Shown here: positions 34,226-43,522 of the stretch, piece by piece
Layout: each line of letters opens with the position of its first letter
Numbering within the stretch: position 1 is the stretch's first letter
From: Bacteroidota bacterium
Lineage (GTDB): Bacteria; Bacteroidota; Bacteroidia; UBA8524
Assembly: GCA_006226545.1 (NCBI GenBank)
Contig: SBGR01000038.1
Coordinates: 1-64,000 of the forward strand
DNA: 64,000 nt
Direction: 5' to 3'
Program-made: the position numbers and the translations under genes
The notes under the pieces: model-generated
The model's database searches: none
What the model was told of the DNA's origin: nothing
What the model saw: only the letters and a program-made list of their open reading frames with translations

Positions 34226-36841
34226 ATGCGTAAATTACTTCGCTATTCTTTTGCACTTGTGCTGCTACTTGCTACTGCAGTAAGTTCTAGGGCAACCCAT
34301 ATTGTAGGGGGAGACCTTACATACAAATACCTTGGAAGTAACAATTACCAAATTGAATTGTACCTGTATGTTGATTGCATCAATGGGGCACCATCCGCCA
34401 TCGATCAAGATAAGTTTGCCGAGATTGGGGTATTTAACGCCTCCAATACAATGGTGCAATCGCTACAGTTGGCAAGAACAGGCCCCACGCGAATAGACGG
34501 GAAAAACTACAGTTGCGTTATCCCGCCAACAACAGCTTGCGTCGATTTGTACGTGTTCAAAACCACCACCACCTTGTTACCGAGCACGGGTGGTTACCAA
34601 TTGGTTTTTCAGCGCTGCTGTAGAAACAATACCATAGAAAACATCAATGCTCCACAAAGTACGGGGTCAACTTACAGAACCTATATTCCGGATGTGATGC
34701 AGTATGGATTCAATTCGAGTGCGGTATTCAAAGGATTACCTCCTAACTTTTTATGTACCAATGAGCCTTTGGTGTTTGATCATTCGGCTACCGACCCGGA
34801 TGGCGATAGATTGGTTTATGAATTATGTAATCCGCTTCACGGAGCATCTACCTCAGACCCGCTTCCTATTCCGGTAAACAATCCGCCTTATACCAACGTT
34901 AGCTGGAAATGGCCTTATAATGTTACGAATCAAATGGCGGGCTTGCCGGCATTGTCTATCAACAGCACAACGGGAGAGTTAACGGTTACGCCTTCGGTGA
35001 TTGGTCAGTTTGTGGTGGGGGTTTGCGTGAAAGAATACCGCAACAATGTTTTGATCAATACCGTATTGCGCGATTTCCAGTTTAATGTGGTGAACTGTGT
35101 GTTTACGATTACACCTCGCTTCACGATGCCGGTAGCGAAGTGTTCCAATACCATTAACTTTACCAATACTACTACGGGTGGAGCTGTTGCTTATACGTGG
35201 AAGTTCTACGACGATACCACGTTTTTAGATTCTTCCAATTCAAAGGATCCATCGTATACCTTTCCTGGTCCGGGGAAATACCGTATTTCCTTAACAGCTT
35301 ATAATAGCAATGGCTGTTCTAGAGAATATTCCAGCTGGGTGCATATTTTACCCGATTTGATACCGGGTCTGTTGCCTGATTCTACGGTTTGCTATGGTAC
35401 CCAAATCCAGTTAGGTGCGGCAGACCCAGACTTCAGTATAAACTATTTGTGGACACCTTCGGCGGGATTGGATAATCCGAATGCGTCAAATCCAATAGCA
35501 ACCGTTACCCAAAATCAAAAGTATACAGTTAAGCGCAGTTCCATTTCGTGTTTTGTAGAAGGCGAGGTAGAGTTGAGTATAGATCCCATCAACGCCGATT
35601 TTATTCACGAGTATTTACCACCTTGCGATGGATTGAAGGTGAAGTTCTTTAATCGCTCACAACACCAGACAAGACAGGTTTGGGATTTTGGCGATTGGAC
35701 GAGTGCTCGAGATACAAGCACACAAGATTCATCGGTTTGGGTTTACAAGGATACCGGGATTGTTTACGTGCGTTTGGATGTATTCAATGCCCATTGCAAA
35801 GACAGCTTAATTAAACCTATTCGTATTCTCTTCCCTGATCAGTTTACTGCTGTTATTGATACGGCCATTTGCGACAAAGATGCCATTCGAATAGGACCTT
35901 TAAATGATACGAGCATCATGTCGTTTTCTTGGAGCTCTACACGCTTTATGAATGATGGTGCACTTTTGTATCCGACAGTTACACCGGATACCTCAGTGTC
36001 TTATACTTTGACTAAAGTTTACGCCACTTGTACCCTAAAAGACAGTTTCGTAATCCGTGTGAATGAGCTGCCTGACTTTAGCGTTTCCCGCACTGGGGAT
36101 GAAGATATTTGTTTAGGTGATTCGATCATGCTCTTAGCAACAGGTAGTCCGAGCTACCAATACGAATGGTTTCCTAAAGCAGAATTAAGTTCACCTTTTT
36201 CTCAGAATACCTGGGTGAAGCCAACTCAAACCACCTTGTATGAGGTAAGGGTGGTGACGCCGGTAGGTTGTACGGAAAATGATACCATCACGGTTCCAAT
36301 GTACCCGCAGTGGACCTTAGACTTACCGCGAGAATACGTGATTTGCCAAGGGGAGCGTTTCTTGCCGGAAATTCCGATTCCGGATGCCATTGTTCGCTGG
36401 ACAGGTTGGGGAACTGATATCATCTATGATTCGCTAAGTGAAGAAGGTTATTATGTGGTGACAGTTACCACTAAATGCCAAGTGTTGAAAGACACGATTC
36501 AGGTAGCACATTATGTTCCGCAGTACTGTAAATTAGATTTTCCAAATGCCTTTACACCGAATGGCGATGGAATAAATGATACCTATCCTTTCGGTGGTCG
36601 TTACCACGAGATATTCGGGATTGAATGTGATTTTATGGATTATAACCTAGTCATCTTCAATCGCTGGGGTGAGGTTGTTTTCAGGTCTGTAGACCCAACA
36701 CAAGAGTGGGATGGATTGTACAAAAACAACAACGGTAATATTGATGTATTTGGCTATTACCTCCAGTACCGCGAATTCAACTGGTGCACCGGCGCACTTG
36801 AAGTGAAAGTGAAATGGGGTAACGTGAGCGTACTTCGCTAA
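34226..36841 (+). CDS. Cell-surface PKD-repeat protein with gliding-motility (CHU_C, T9SS type B) C-terminus
   Basis: The 871-residue protein has a signal peptide (to about 24), then the common Bacteroidota N-terminal domain beginning ATHIVGGDLTYKYLG. A PKD-type domain at about 290-375 contains the typical AYTWKFYDD ... YTFPGPGKYRISLTAYNSNGCS. Further PKD-like repeats follow (VWDFGDWTSARDT ... YKDTGIVYVRLDVFNAHC). The C-terminal CHU_C domain at about 785-871 has LDFPNAFTPNGDGINDTY and YNLVIFNRWGEVVF, which targets the protein to T9SS and the cell surface. Numerous Cys pairs fit an extracellular location. It has a TAAATTCG -7-like element at 34176-34183. Confidence 0.92.
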   Translation: MRKLLRYSFALVLLLATAVSSRATHIVGGDLTYKYLGSNNYQIELYLYVDCINGAPSAIDQDKFAEIGVFNASNTMVQSLQLARTGPTRIDGKNYSCVIPPTTACVDLYVFKTTTTLLPSTGGYQLVFQRCCRNNTIENINAPQSTGSTYRTYIPDVMQYGFNSSAVFKGLPPNFLCTNEPLVFDHSATDPDGDRLVYELCNPLHGASTSDPLPIPVNNPPYTNVSWKWPYNVTNQMAGLPALSINSTTGELTVTPSVIGQFVVGVCVKEYRNNVLINTVLRDFQFNVVNCVFTITPRFTMPVAKCSNTINFTNTTTGGAVAYTWKFYDDTTFLDSSNSKDPSYTFPGPGKYRISLTAYNSNGCSREYSSWVHILPDLIPGLLPDSTVCYGTQIQLGAADPDFSINYLWTPSAGLDNPNASNPIATVTQNQKYTVKRSSISCFVEGEVELSIDPINADFIHEYLPPCDGLKVKFFNRSQHQTRQVWDFGDWTSARDTSTQDSSVWVYKDTGIVYVRLDVFNAHCKDSLIKPIRILFPDQFTAVIDTAICDKDAIRIGPLNDTSIMSFSWSSTRFMNDGALLYPTVTPDTSVSYTLTKVYATCTLKDSFVIRVNELPDFSVSRTGDEDICLGDSIMLLATGSPSYQYEWFPKAELSSPFSQNTWVKPTQTTLYEVRVVTPVGCTENDTITVPMYPQWTLDLPREYVICQGERFLPEIPIPDAIVRWTGWGTDIIYDSLSEEGYYVVTVTTKCQVLKDTIQVAHYVPQYCKLDFPNAFTPNGDGINDTYPFGGRYHEIFGIECDFMDYNLVIFNRWGEVVFRSVDPTQEWDGLYKNNNGNIDVFGYYLQYREFNWCTGALEVKVKWGNVSVLR

Positions 36842-37197
36842 AGCTGCTTTAGGTTGCGCTTGGTGAAAGCGTTTTCAGTATTTCCGGTATTCAATGTACT
36901 AGCGGGTTCAAACAATAGCACCCAAGCTTCTTCTTCCGCTTCGGGTTGGTGGTAAACTCCTTTTGGAACTACGATGAACGAGCCTTCGGAAACTTCTTCC
37001 ACATAATCGTCGAACCGCATAGTGAAATGCCCTTTCACCACCAAGAAACACTCGTCTTCTTCTTCGTGCAGGTGACGAGGGAAAATGCCTTTGAACTTGG
37101 CCACTTTCATTTCTTGGCCATTTAAATCCGCCACTACATGTGGATCCCAAAAGGCATTCACTTGTTCAAATAAATGGAGCAGGTTTTTAGCCTTCAT
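36838..37197 (-). CDS. Cupin-domain protein
   Basis: The 119-residue single cupin has metal-ligand candidates His42, His44, Glu48 and His83 in the pattern HLHEEEDECFLVVKG ... VVPKGVYHQP. It is too short and too divergent to be 3-hydroxyanthranilate dioxygenase, despite lying downstream of kynU. The ATG at 37197 was preferred; the longer frame adds residues lying within the upstream gene. Its start overlaps the GNAT stop by 11 bases and its stop overlaps the convergent CHU_C gene stop (shared CTAA). Confidence 0.85.
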   Translation of the reverse strand: MKAKNLLHLFEQVNAFWDPHVVADLNGQEMKVAKFKGIFPRHLHEEEDECFLVVKGHFTMRFDDYVEEVSEGSFIVVPKGVYHQPEAEEEAWVLLFEPASTLNTGNTENAFTKRNLKQL

Positions 37198-37672
37198 GGA
37201 AGTACATTTTAAATCCGGAATAAGTCTTTCCGCCTGCCTCAAAACTAAAGGCGAGGTCCGTCATTTGAAACCCACATTTTTCGTAAATGGCAATAGCTGT
37301 TGGATTATCGGCTAAGACATTCAGGGAAACTCGGTAATCGGGTTTTTGCTTTTTAGCTTCCGAGATTAAAAGTTTAACCAAGTGCTGTCCATAACCTTTC
37401 CCGCGTTCTTCCGGGTCTACAATAAGCCGACATAAACGAACTTCAGCCAAGGCATCGTCTACCACAAAATCGCCGTTAGCAAGGTGCTGGCCTTCATCGC
37501 TAAGCAAGGCGAAAGCTATGGCGCCAATTTTCTCCGGGAAATTGCCAATTTGGTCTAAAGTGATAGGGTAAGTAAATCCGGTAGCGGCAAAGCGATGTAC
37601 TTCTTCTGCATTCCTATTCCATCGAATGAAACCTTGTTTGTGTTCTTCTTGAAATGGAACGAGAAAAGGCAT
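37187..37672 (-). CDS. GNAT-family N-acetyltransferase
   Basis: The 161-residue cytosolic enzyme has a standard single GNAT domain. Motif A is RLCRLIVDPEERGKGYGQHLVKLLISEA with the acetyl-CoA pyrophosphate loop RGKGYG. Motif B-like YRVSLNVLADNPTAIAIYEKCGFQ follows. Substrate is unknown. It lies between kynU and the cupin gene with overlaps at both ends (1 base and 11 bases), so all three are one translational unit. Confidence 0.88.
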   Translation of the reverse strand: MPFLVPFQEEHKQGFIRWNRNAEEVHRFAATGFTYPITLDQIGNFPEKIGAIAFALLSDEGQHLANGDFVVDDALAEVRLCRLIVDPEERGKGYGQHLVKLLISEAKKQKPDYRVSLNVLADNPTAIAIYEKCGFQMTDLAFSFEAGGKTYSGFKMYFHEG

Positions 37673-38946
37673 TAGTTAAATTGTTTGATGATTTCTCCCA
37701 GTCGGTAGATATCCTCGAAGCTGTTGTACAATGGTACCGGTGCCATGCGTATTACATTGGGCTCGCGCCAATCGCTTATTACTCCGTTTGCTTTGAGGAA
37801 TTCATAGAGCTTCTTGCCGTTTTGTCCTACCAGTACAGAGATTTGACAACCACGCTGACTTGGGTCTTTTGGCGTAATAAGTTCAAATTCGAATTGCCCT
37901 GTTGCCGCTATTTGTTCTAAAACAAACTCCAGATAGGCGGTAAGTTTTAGCGATTTTTCTCTCAAAGGGGCCATGCCGCCGGCTCGCTCAAAAATATCCA
38001 AGCTTGCTCTGTGAATGGCCATAGGGAATATCTGAGCATTGCTCAGCTGCCATGCTTGTGCGCCTTCCATTGGGATAAAATGGCGTTTCATTAAAAAGCG
38101 CTCCTTTTCGTTATGTCCCCACCAGCCTTCAAAACGAGGAATATCGCTAAGGCCGCTGAAGCGTTCGTGTACGTATACGCCAGATGTGCCACCCGGTCCG
38201 CTATTGAGGTATTTATAAGAACACCATACGGCGAAGTCAATGTCCCAATCGTGCAATTGAAGCACGAGGTTACCGGCAGCATGTGCTAAGTCGAAGCCAC
38301 AGAAAGAACCGCATTCGTGTGCCTTTTTAGCGATGGACTGCATGTCGTAAGCCTGTCCGGTATAGTAGTTAACACCGCCCAGCATCACCAGAGCCAATTG
38401 GTCTTTTTCAGCTTCAATAGTCGCTAAAATGTCTTCGGTGCGAAGGGTTTGTTCGCCTGCTCTCGGTTTCAATTCAACGATGGCCTCGCTTGGATTGAAT
38501 CCGTGGAAACGCGCTTGAGAATCGGCAGCATATTGATCGGAAGGGAAAGCGCCACCTTCAATGATCATTTTGAAACGCTCTTTGGTAGGGCGGTAAAAGG
38601 AAACCAACATCAAATGGAGGTTGGCTGTCAGGTTATTCATCACCACCACTTCATGTTCTTTAGCGCCCACGATTTTGGCAGCCATTGGGGTGAGGAAATG
38701 ATGGTAATAGAGCCAAGGGTTTTCGGCATCGGTATGGCCTTCTACACCGTGGCGAGCCCAATCGTTGAATTCTTGTTCTGTGTATTCACGGGCTTGCTTA
38801 GGCTGCAGGCCTAGCGAGTTACCGGTAAGGTAAACACAATCTTGTCCTTGGTGTTGTGGGAAATAGAACTCTTGACGAAAAGAGGCCAGCTTGTCATCCT
38901 GATCAGCTTGACGTGCCCACTCTGCAGAAAATTCAAATGCGCTCAT
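37672..38946 (-). CDS. kynU: Kynureninase
   Basis: KynU is a cytosolic PLP enzyme that cleaves L-kynurenine to anthranilate and alanine (or 3-hydroxykynurenine to 3-hydroxyanthranilate), serving tryptophan breakdown or quinolinate/NAD synthesis. At 424 residues it matches the family. Visible signatures are VYLTGNSLGLQPK (38-50), the substrate-pocket HFLTPMAAKIVGA, the PLP loop GFDLAHAAGN, the Schiff-base Lys245 in WCSYKYLNSGPGG, and C-terminal GCQISV ... DWREPNVIRMAPVPLYNSFEDI. No other kynurenine-pathway gene is in the window. Confidence 0.95.
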   Translation of the reverse strand: MSAFEFSAEWARQADQDDKLASFRQEFYFPQHQGQDCVYLTGNSLGLQPKQAREYTEQEFNDWARHGVEGHTDAENPWLYYHHFLTPMAAKIVGAKEHEVVVMNNLTANLHLMLVSFYRPTKERFKMIIEGGAFPSDQYAADSQARFHGFNPSEAIVELKPRAGEQTLRTEDILATIEAEKDQLALVMLGGVNYYTGQAYDMQSIAKKAHECGSFCGFDLAHAAGNLVLQLHDWDIDFAVWCSYKYLNSGPGGTSGVYVHERFSGLSDIPRFEGWWGHNEKERFLMKRHFIPMEGAQAWQLSNAQIFPMAIHRASLDIFERAGGMAPLREKSLKLTAYLEFVLEQIAATGQFEFELITPKDPSQRGCQISVLVGQNGKKLYEFLKANGVISDWREPNVIRMAPVPLYNSFEDIYRLGEIIKQFN

Positions 38947-38983
38947 TGGCGCGCAATTTACGCTTTTCTTTTAGGGTGCTAAA

Positions 38984-39010
38984 AAAGAAAGAGCCGTCTT
39001 GCGACGGCTC
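38984..39010 (-). terminator. Rho-independent terminator downstream of pepD
   Basis: GAGCCGTC-TTGC-GACGGCTC (38991-39010 on the plus strand) is a perfect stem. On the minus strand it is followed by TTTCTTTTTT. It terminates whatever is transcribed from the right, either pepD or the small RNA candidate next to it. Confidence 0.88.
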
Positions 39011-39090
39011 AATCGGAGTGATCTGCTCATGATCGTACTTAAATCCCCCTTAAGTATGCTCCGTGCCAATAAGGGCAATTTAGCGACCAT
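38991..39090 (-). ncRNA. Candidate small RNA or structured pepD 3' end
   Basis: Between pepD and kynU a non-coding strip contains, on the minus strand, a perfect seven-base hairpin TACTTAA/TTAAGTA (39036-39056), a small GATC-flanked palindrome (39020-39034), and then the strong terminator. No ORF is present. A TAATTTCA box (39090-39097) could be a weak -7 element, but there is no -33 at the right distance. It may simply be the structured 3' UTR of pepD. Confidence 0.3.
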
Positions 39091-39165
39091 GAAATTAGAG
39101 GATTGAAAATCAACTAATTAATATATGTGCCATATTGAATATTATTCCGAATATGGGAAAAATAT

Positions 39166-40611
39166 CTAAGATAGGGAACTTAAAAGAGCTTTCAAGTAGT
39201 TCCAGAAATTCTCAACGGAAGCGATTCTCACGCGCTCATCCGGAGAGTGTGCTCCTCTAATATCCGGGCCAATGGATATCATGTCTAAGCCAGGGTAGCG
39301 ACCGTTGATGATACCACATTCTAGTCCGGCGTGGCAGGCGTTTACATCCGGTTCACGATTGAAAACAGTATGGTAAACTTCTATAGCGTGTTTGAGTAGT
39401 CCGGATTCCGGTTCAGGTTTCCATCCCGGGTAATCACCGGCATTTTCTACTGCAGCACCGATTTGTTCGAAAGCGGCTCTAACGGCATTGGCAATGTCCA
39501 TTTTAGCTGATTCAACCGAGCTGCGTTGAAGGCTTTGAGAAAGGAGTTGTCCATTTTTAATTAATACACGAGCTAGGTTAGAGCTTGTTTCTACCAATCC
39601 CGGAATGTCGGCACTCATTCTAAACACACCATTCGGTAATGAGTAGATGGCGCGGGTGATTTTCACTTGGGTGGTTACATCCAAGACTTCTGTCGGAATT
39701 GCCGCTGTTTCCAAATGGATATCCAAATGAGGGTCTGTCGTTCTCAATTCCTTTTTGATTTCATTACCCAGGTGGAGAATATGTTGCTCAAATTCACCGG
39801 CTTTGGTGATGTCAACAACAACGCTTGCAAAGGCTTCGCGTGGAATTGCGTTTCTTAAACCGCCACCGTCAATTCCGGCGATGCGCATTTGAAATTTAGA
39901 ATATCCTTGGTAGAGTAATCTGAACAGAATTTTATTGGCATTGCCTCTGCCCAAATGAATGTCCATGCCTGAATGCCCGCCTTGGAGTCCTTTTACGGTT
40001 AGGTAGTAGGCTTTTGTGTTGTTAGGGCAGTCTTCCATTTTGAGGTCCATGGTTACATTGGTATCAATGCCACCTGCACATCCAATGGTGATTTCTCTTT
40101 CGTCTTCAGTATCGAGGTTGAGTAATATTTTACCATCTAACATACCCGGTCCAAGGGTTTTTGCCCCGGTCATGCCTGCCTCTTCGTCTAACGTGAAAAG
40201 CGCTTCAATAGGAGGGTGGTCGAGGGTTTTATCTTCCAATACCGTTAAAATGTATGCTGCGCCCATACCGTTATCGGCTCCTAAGGTGGTGCCTTTGGCT
40301 TTCACCCATTCGCCGTCAATGTACATTTCAATTCCTTGGGTATCGAAATCAAAATCAGTATCCGCATTTTTCTGGTGCACCATGTCTAAGTGGGCTTGCA
40401 TGATCACCACCGGTGCATTCACTCCTTTACCTTGACCCGGTTTTTTTATGACCACGTTTCCGGTTTCATCGCTCAAAACTTCTAATCCAAGCGATTGTCC
40501 AAATTGCCTTACCCAAGCCGCTATTTGTTCTTCTTTTTTAGAAGCGCGCGGAATGGCATTTAGGCCTGAGAAATTCTTCCATACCGATTGTGGTTCTAAA
40601 CTCTCTAGCAT
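39166..40611 (-). CDS. pepD: Aminoacyl-histidine dipeptidase (M20 family)
   Basis: The 481-residue cytosolic metallopeptidase hydrolyses Xaa-His and related dipeptides. Its M20 metal ligands are visible: AHLDMVHQK with the first His, LGADNGMGAAY with bridging Asp, DEEAGMTGA with catalytic Glu-Glu, NLDTED, and the C-terminal CHAGLECGIING plus GPDIRGAHSPDERVRIAS with the last His. The inserted dimerisation/lid domain (AYYLTVKGLQGGHSGMDIHLGRGNANK) is typical of PepD. A TAGGTTCG -7-like box lies at 40629-40636 on the minus strand. Confidence 0.95.
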   Translation of the reverse strand: MLESLEPQSVWKNFSGLNAIPRASKKEEQIAAWVRQFGQSLGLEVLSDETGNVVIKKPGQGKGVNAPVVIMQAHLDMVHQKNADTDFDFDTQGIEMYIDGEWVKAKGTTLGADNGMGAAYILTVLEDKTLDHPPIEALFTLDEEAGMTGAKTLGPGMLDGKILLNLDTEDEREITIGCAGGIDTNVTMDLKMEDCPNNTKAYYLTVKGLQGGHSGMDIHLGRGNANKILFRLLYQGYSKFQMRIAGIDGGGLRNAIPREAFASVVVDITKAGEFEQHILHLGNEIKKELRTTDPHLDIHLETAAIPTEVLDVTTQVKITRAIYSLPNGVFRMSADIPGLVETSSNLARVLIKNGQLLSQSLQRSSVESAKMDIANAVRAAFEQIGAAVENAGDYPGWKPEPESGLLKHAIEVYHTVFNREPDVNACHAGLECGIINGRYPGLDMISIGPDIRGAHSPDERVRIASVENFWNYLKALLSSLS

Positions 40612-40773
40612 AGTTTTTCTATTTTTTTCGAACCTATTAAAAAAAGGCGAGATTTAGGTTAGAAACAAGGTATAATCCGCTCTGCTTAAGCGATGAAGTT
40701 CTTTTTTTAACTCCTTTGCTAGAGGTTTGTCGGTATTATTTTGCTTCTTTTGTGTAACAAAAATCCACATGAT

Positions 40774-41361
40774 ATGAAACGCTTGGTCTTCATCCTTATC
40801 ACCCTTTTTGCAGTTCAAGGTGTTCTGGCCAATGGGCCTCAAGCCAAGCTATGGAAGGATAAGGTTTGGCTCATTCCTGAAATGGGCTTAAGCGCCAATA
40901 CCATGTCGAGCGTGGAGTCTGAGGCAAATGGTGGTTTCTATTTTGGCGCAGGTTTACGTTTCGGTAGAAATGTTCATTTGGCTACCGGAATCTATTACCA
41001 AGGTTATCGCTTAAATGCGCAGTTCAATACGCAAACACCCGACAGTAGCAATTTCCAACCGCTGAATTCAAATTACCTCTGTTTCCCTATTCAAATTGGT
41101 TTTCACCTGATCAATACCAAGCTGTTTAAGTTTAGATTGGCCGGAGGAGCGGTAGCCTATCAGCACATCAATGGGACGGTTCAGAGCACAACTCAGCTTG
41201 ATTTCGCTAAAAGCCTTTGGTCTATGCGCATTACAGCCGGTATGGAAATTTGGCGTTTGGTGTTTAACGCCTCTTATGACCTTGGGGTTAGCGATGTATT
41301 TGTAAATGGTTTAGACAGCAAATACCGGGCGTTGAATGCCGGTATCGGATTTAGGTTTTAA
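40774..41361 (+). CDS. Outer-membrane beta-barrel protein
   Basis: The 195-residue protein starts at the ATG at 40774, which gives a clean signal peptide (MKRLVFILITLFAVQGVLA); an earlier in-frame ATG would bury it. The mature part consists of alternating amphipathic strands (GGFYFGAGLRFGRNVHLATGIYYQGYRL, FPIQIGFHLI, FRLAGGAVAYQHI) and ends in AGIGFRF with a terminal Phe, the pattern of an outer-membrane insertion signal. It resembles the small porin-like barrels common in Bacteroidota. Its stop TAA shares TTAA with the convergent mscS stop. Confidence 0.82.
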   Translation: MKRLVFILITLFAVQGVLANGPQAKLWKDKVWLIPEMGLSANTMSSVESEANGGFYFGAGLRFGRNVHLATGIYYQGYRLNAQFNTQTPDSSNFQPLNSNYLCFPIQIGFHLINTKLFKFRLAGGAVAYQHINGTVQSTTQLDFAKSLWSMRITAGMEIWRLVFNASYDLGVSDVFVNGLDSKYRALNAGIGFRF

Positions 41362-42206
41362 TCGGAACCTTTGGCCATGTGAATAACCCTTTGAGGGAAT
41401 GGAATAGTGATGTTGTGCTCCCTAAAGCTCTTGTCAATTTCAAATCGAATTTCACTTTTAATGCGTTCGATACGGAACATTTCACCACAGTGAAAAAACA
41501 GACGGAATTGCAATCCGTTGTCGCCAAAGTCGGTGAATTGAACCAAGGTTTTGTCTTTTTTTATGGTTTCCGGATGTGATTTGGCACATTGCAAAAGGAG
41601 TTTCTCCACATACCGCGTATCGCTACCATAAGCCACCGATACATCAACGTGAAAACGAGTCGGCGTTTCATTTTGAGTCCAGTTGATTACATGATCAGCA
41701 ATAAGCTTTTGATTTGGAACGAGAATGATAATGTCATCTCTCGTAATTACCCGCGTGGTTCGGAGTCCAACATCGAGTACTTTGCCCACCACTTGGTTGA
41801 TTTCTACAATGTCGCCACTCGAAACGGTGCGTTCTATGAGAATAACAACGCCGGCTACCAGGTCTTTGAAGGTGTCTTGTAAACCAAGTCCTAATCCAAC
41901 AAATAAGGCCGTAGAACCGGCAATCAATACGGTAATCTGAACCCCGAGGCTATCGAGCATTAATACGATACCGATGGTATAAACGAGGTAGCTTACAATC
42001 TGGCGGATAGCATAGGCCTTTCTCGAATCGATGTCGCCTGCCTTGATGCGTCGCTCAAAGAACATACGCAGCATGTACAGCACAAATTTGACAGCCACAA
42101 AGATGACCAATATCCCAACGAAGCTATAGACGTGCAAATCGAGGTTCTTGGTACTCAGAATCTCGTAGTTCATGAAATCTCTAAACTGCTGGAGTAGGTT
42201 GGCCAT
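41358..42206 (-). CDS. MscS-type mechanosensitive channel
   Basis: The 282-residue inner-membrane protein has three N-terminal helices (FVGILVIFVAVKFVLYMLRMFF; QIVSYLVYTIGIVLMLDSLGV; the pore helix VLIAGSTALFVGLGLGLQDTFKDLVAGVVIL). The MscS beta domain follows (GDIVEINQVVGKVLDVGLRTTRVITRDDIIILVPNQKLI), then the alpha/beta vestibule. The Gly/Ala-rich pore helix is conserved. It is 14 bases downstream of the photolyase gene and so is the third gene of a light-response operon, which is an unusual position for an osmotic safety valve. Confidence 0.92.
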   Translation of the reverse strand: MANLLQQFRDFMNYEILSTKNLDLHVYSFVGILVIFVAVKFVLYMLRMFFERRIKAGDIDSRKAYAIRQIVSYLVYTIGIVLMLDSLGVQITVLIAGSTALFVGLGLGLQDTFKDLVAGVVILIERTVSSGDIVEINQVVGKVLDVGLRTTRVITRDDIIILVPNQKLIADHVINWTQNETPTRFHVDVSVAYGSDTRYVEKLLLQCAKSHPETIKKDKTLVQFTDFGDNGLQFRLFFHCGEMFRIERIKSEIRFEIDKSFREHNITIPFPQRVIHMAKGSD

Positions 42207-42220
42207 GCTGTAAAAATAAA

Positions 42221-43522
42221 TTATTCGCGAGATAAAGCCACTTTATATGTCTCCAAACAACGTTCTCTTGCAAAAGCATGATCAACCATGGGTTTAGGGT
42301 ATTTGCTCGTGCCGTATTCCGGAATCCACTGTTTGATATACTGTTCTTCCGGGTCGAATTTTACTTGTTGTAGGTAAGGATTAAAAACCCTGAAATAGGG
42401 AGCTGCATCTACACCGCAGCCTGCAGCCCATTGCCAGCCGCCGTTATTGGAGGCGAGGTCAAAATCCAAGAGTTTCTCTGCGAAATAGGCTTCGCCCCAG
42501 CGCCAATCGATTAAAAGGTGTTTGGTTAAGAAGCTGGCCACTACCATGCGCACTCGGTTGTGCATATAGCCCGTAGCATTTAATTCACGCATGCCGGCAT
42601 CAACCATAGAGTAGCCTGTGGTGCCGTTTTTCCATCGCTCAAATTCTTGCTCGTTATTGCGCCATTCAATAAGGTCGTATTCAGGTCTGAATGCCTGGTT
42701 CACCACACGTGGAAAATGCCAGAGTATCGACTGGTAGAAATCGCGCCAGATTAATTCATTGAAGTACTTCTCATTCAAGGTCATGGCTTTACGTACCTTG
42801 TCGCGAATGCTGATGGTGCCAAAACGAAAATGCACGCTCAACTTAGAAGTGCCATCTTGTGCCGGAAAATCGCGGGTTTTATCGTAAACCTTAATTTTCG
42901 ACTGCACAATTTCTTTCGAGGGAATGGAAATAGTGCTCTCTTGGAACCCCATGTCGGTCAAACCGGGCATCGGCTTTGCCGAAAACGATTTGAAGTGATT
43001 AAAGTATTTTTCCGTTGGGTAAGCCTTGAGGTAGAATGCATTTAATTTGGCTTTCCAAGCTTTCGAATAGGGCGTATAAACCACGTAAGGATCGCCATTG
43101 TCTTTTAGAATTTCGCTGCCGTCAAAAATGACTTGGTCTTTGAAGCTGTGAAAAGAAATCCCTTTCGATTTTAGGAGTTGCTGCACTTCTGCATCGCGTT
43201 GTTTGGCGTAAGGCTCGTAGTCTTCATTGGTAAATACGGCCTCAAATTCAAACTCCTTTAAAAGCGATTGCCAGGCTGCCTCTGCAGAAGCATATTTAAC
43301 AACAAGATCGCTACCGAGGTCCTTTAGTTCGCTCTTCAGGCTTTTCAGGGTGTCATGAATAAATTGAACGCGGGCATCCTGCTTATTTTCTAGTTTATCT
43401 AAGATGTTTCGATCGAAGATAAAGACCGGAATCACCGAATCATACGCTTTCAATGCGCGGTATAAGCCGGCGTTATCGTGTAGTCGTAAGTCTCTTCTAA
43501 ACCAAAAAAGGGCTGTTTTCAT
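42221..43522 (-). CDS. Cryptochrome/DNA photolyase family protein
   Basis: The 433-residue protein has the N-terminal antenna-type alpha/beta domain (ALFWFRRDLRLHDNAGLYRAL) and the C-terminal FAD-binding helical domain: KLSVHFRFGTISIRD, NELIWRDFYQSILWHFPRV, GTTGYSMVDAGMRELNATGYMHNRVRM, and NNGGWQWAAGCGVDAAPYFRVFNP. These match class I CPD photolyases, though cryptochrome function cannot be excluded. I chose the ATG at 43522, which overlaps the epimerase stop by four bases; the longer frame would lie within that gene. It faces a CarH-type light regulator across the epimerase gene. Confidence 0.9.
   Translation of the reverse strand: MKTALFWFRRDLRLHDNAGLYRALKAYDSVIPVFIFDRNILDKLENKQDARVQFIHDTLKSLKSELKDLGSDLVVKYASAEAAWQSLLKEFEFEAVFTNEDYEPYAKQRDAEVQQLLKSKGISFHSFKDQVIFDGSEILKDNGDPYVVYTPYSKAWKAKLNAFYLKAYPTEKYFNHFKSFSAKPMPGLTDMGFQESTISIPSKEIVQSKIKVYDKTRDFPAQDGTSKLSVHFRFGTISIRDKVRKAMTLNEKYFNELIWRDFYQSILWHFPRVVNQAFRPEYDLIEWRNNEQEFERWKNGTTGYSMVDAGMRELNATGYMHNRVRMVVASFLTKHLLIDWRWGEAYFAEKLLDFDLASNNGGWQWAAGCGVDAAPYFRVFNPYLQQVKFDPEEQYIKQWIPEYGTSKYPKPMVDHAFARERCLETYKVALSRE

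Noticed and set aside
36838-37197. 3-hydroxyanthranilate dioxygenase, suggested by the kynU neighbour
   Set aside because: The cupin is only 119 residues and lacks the rubredoxin-like and substrate-binding signatures of that enzyme.
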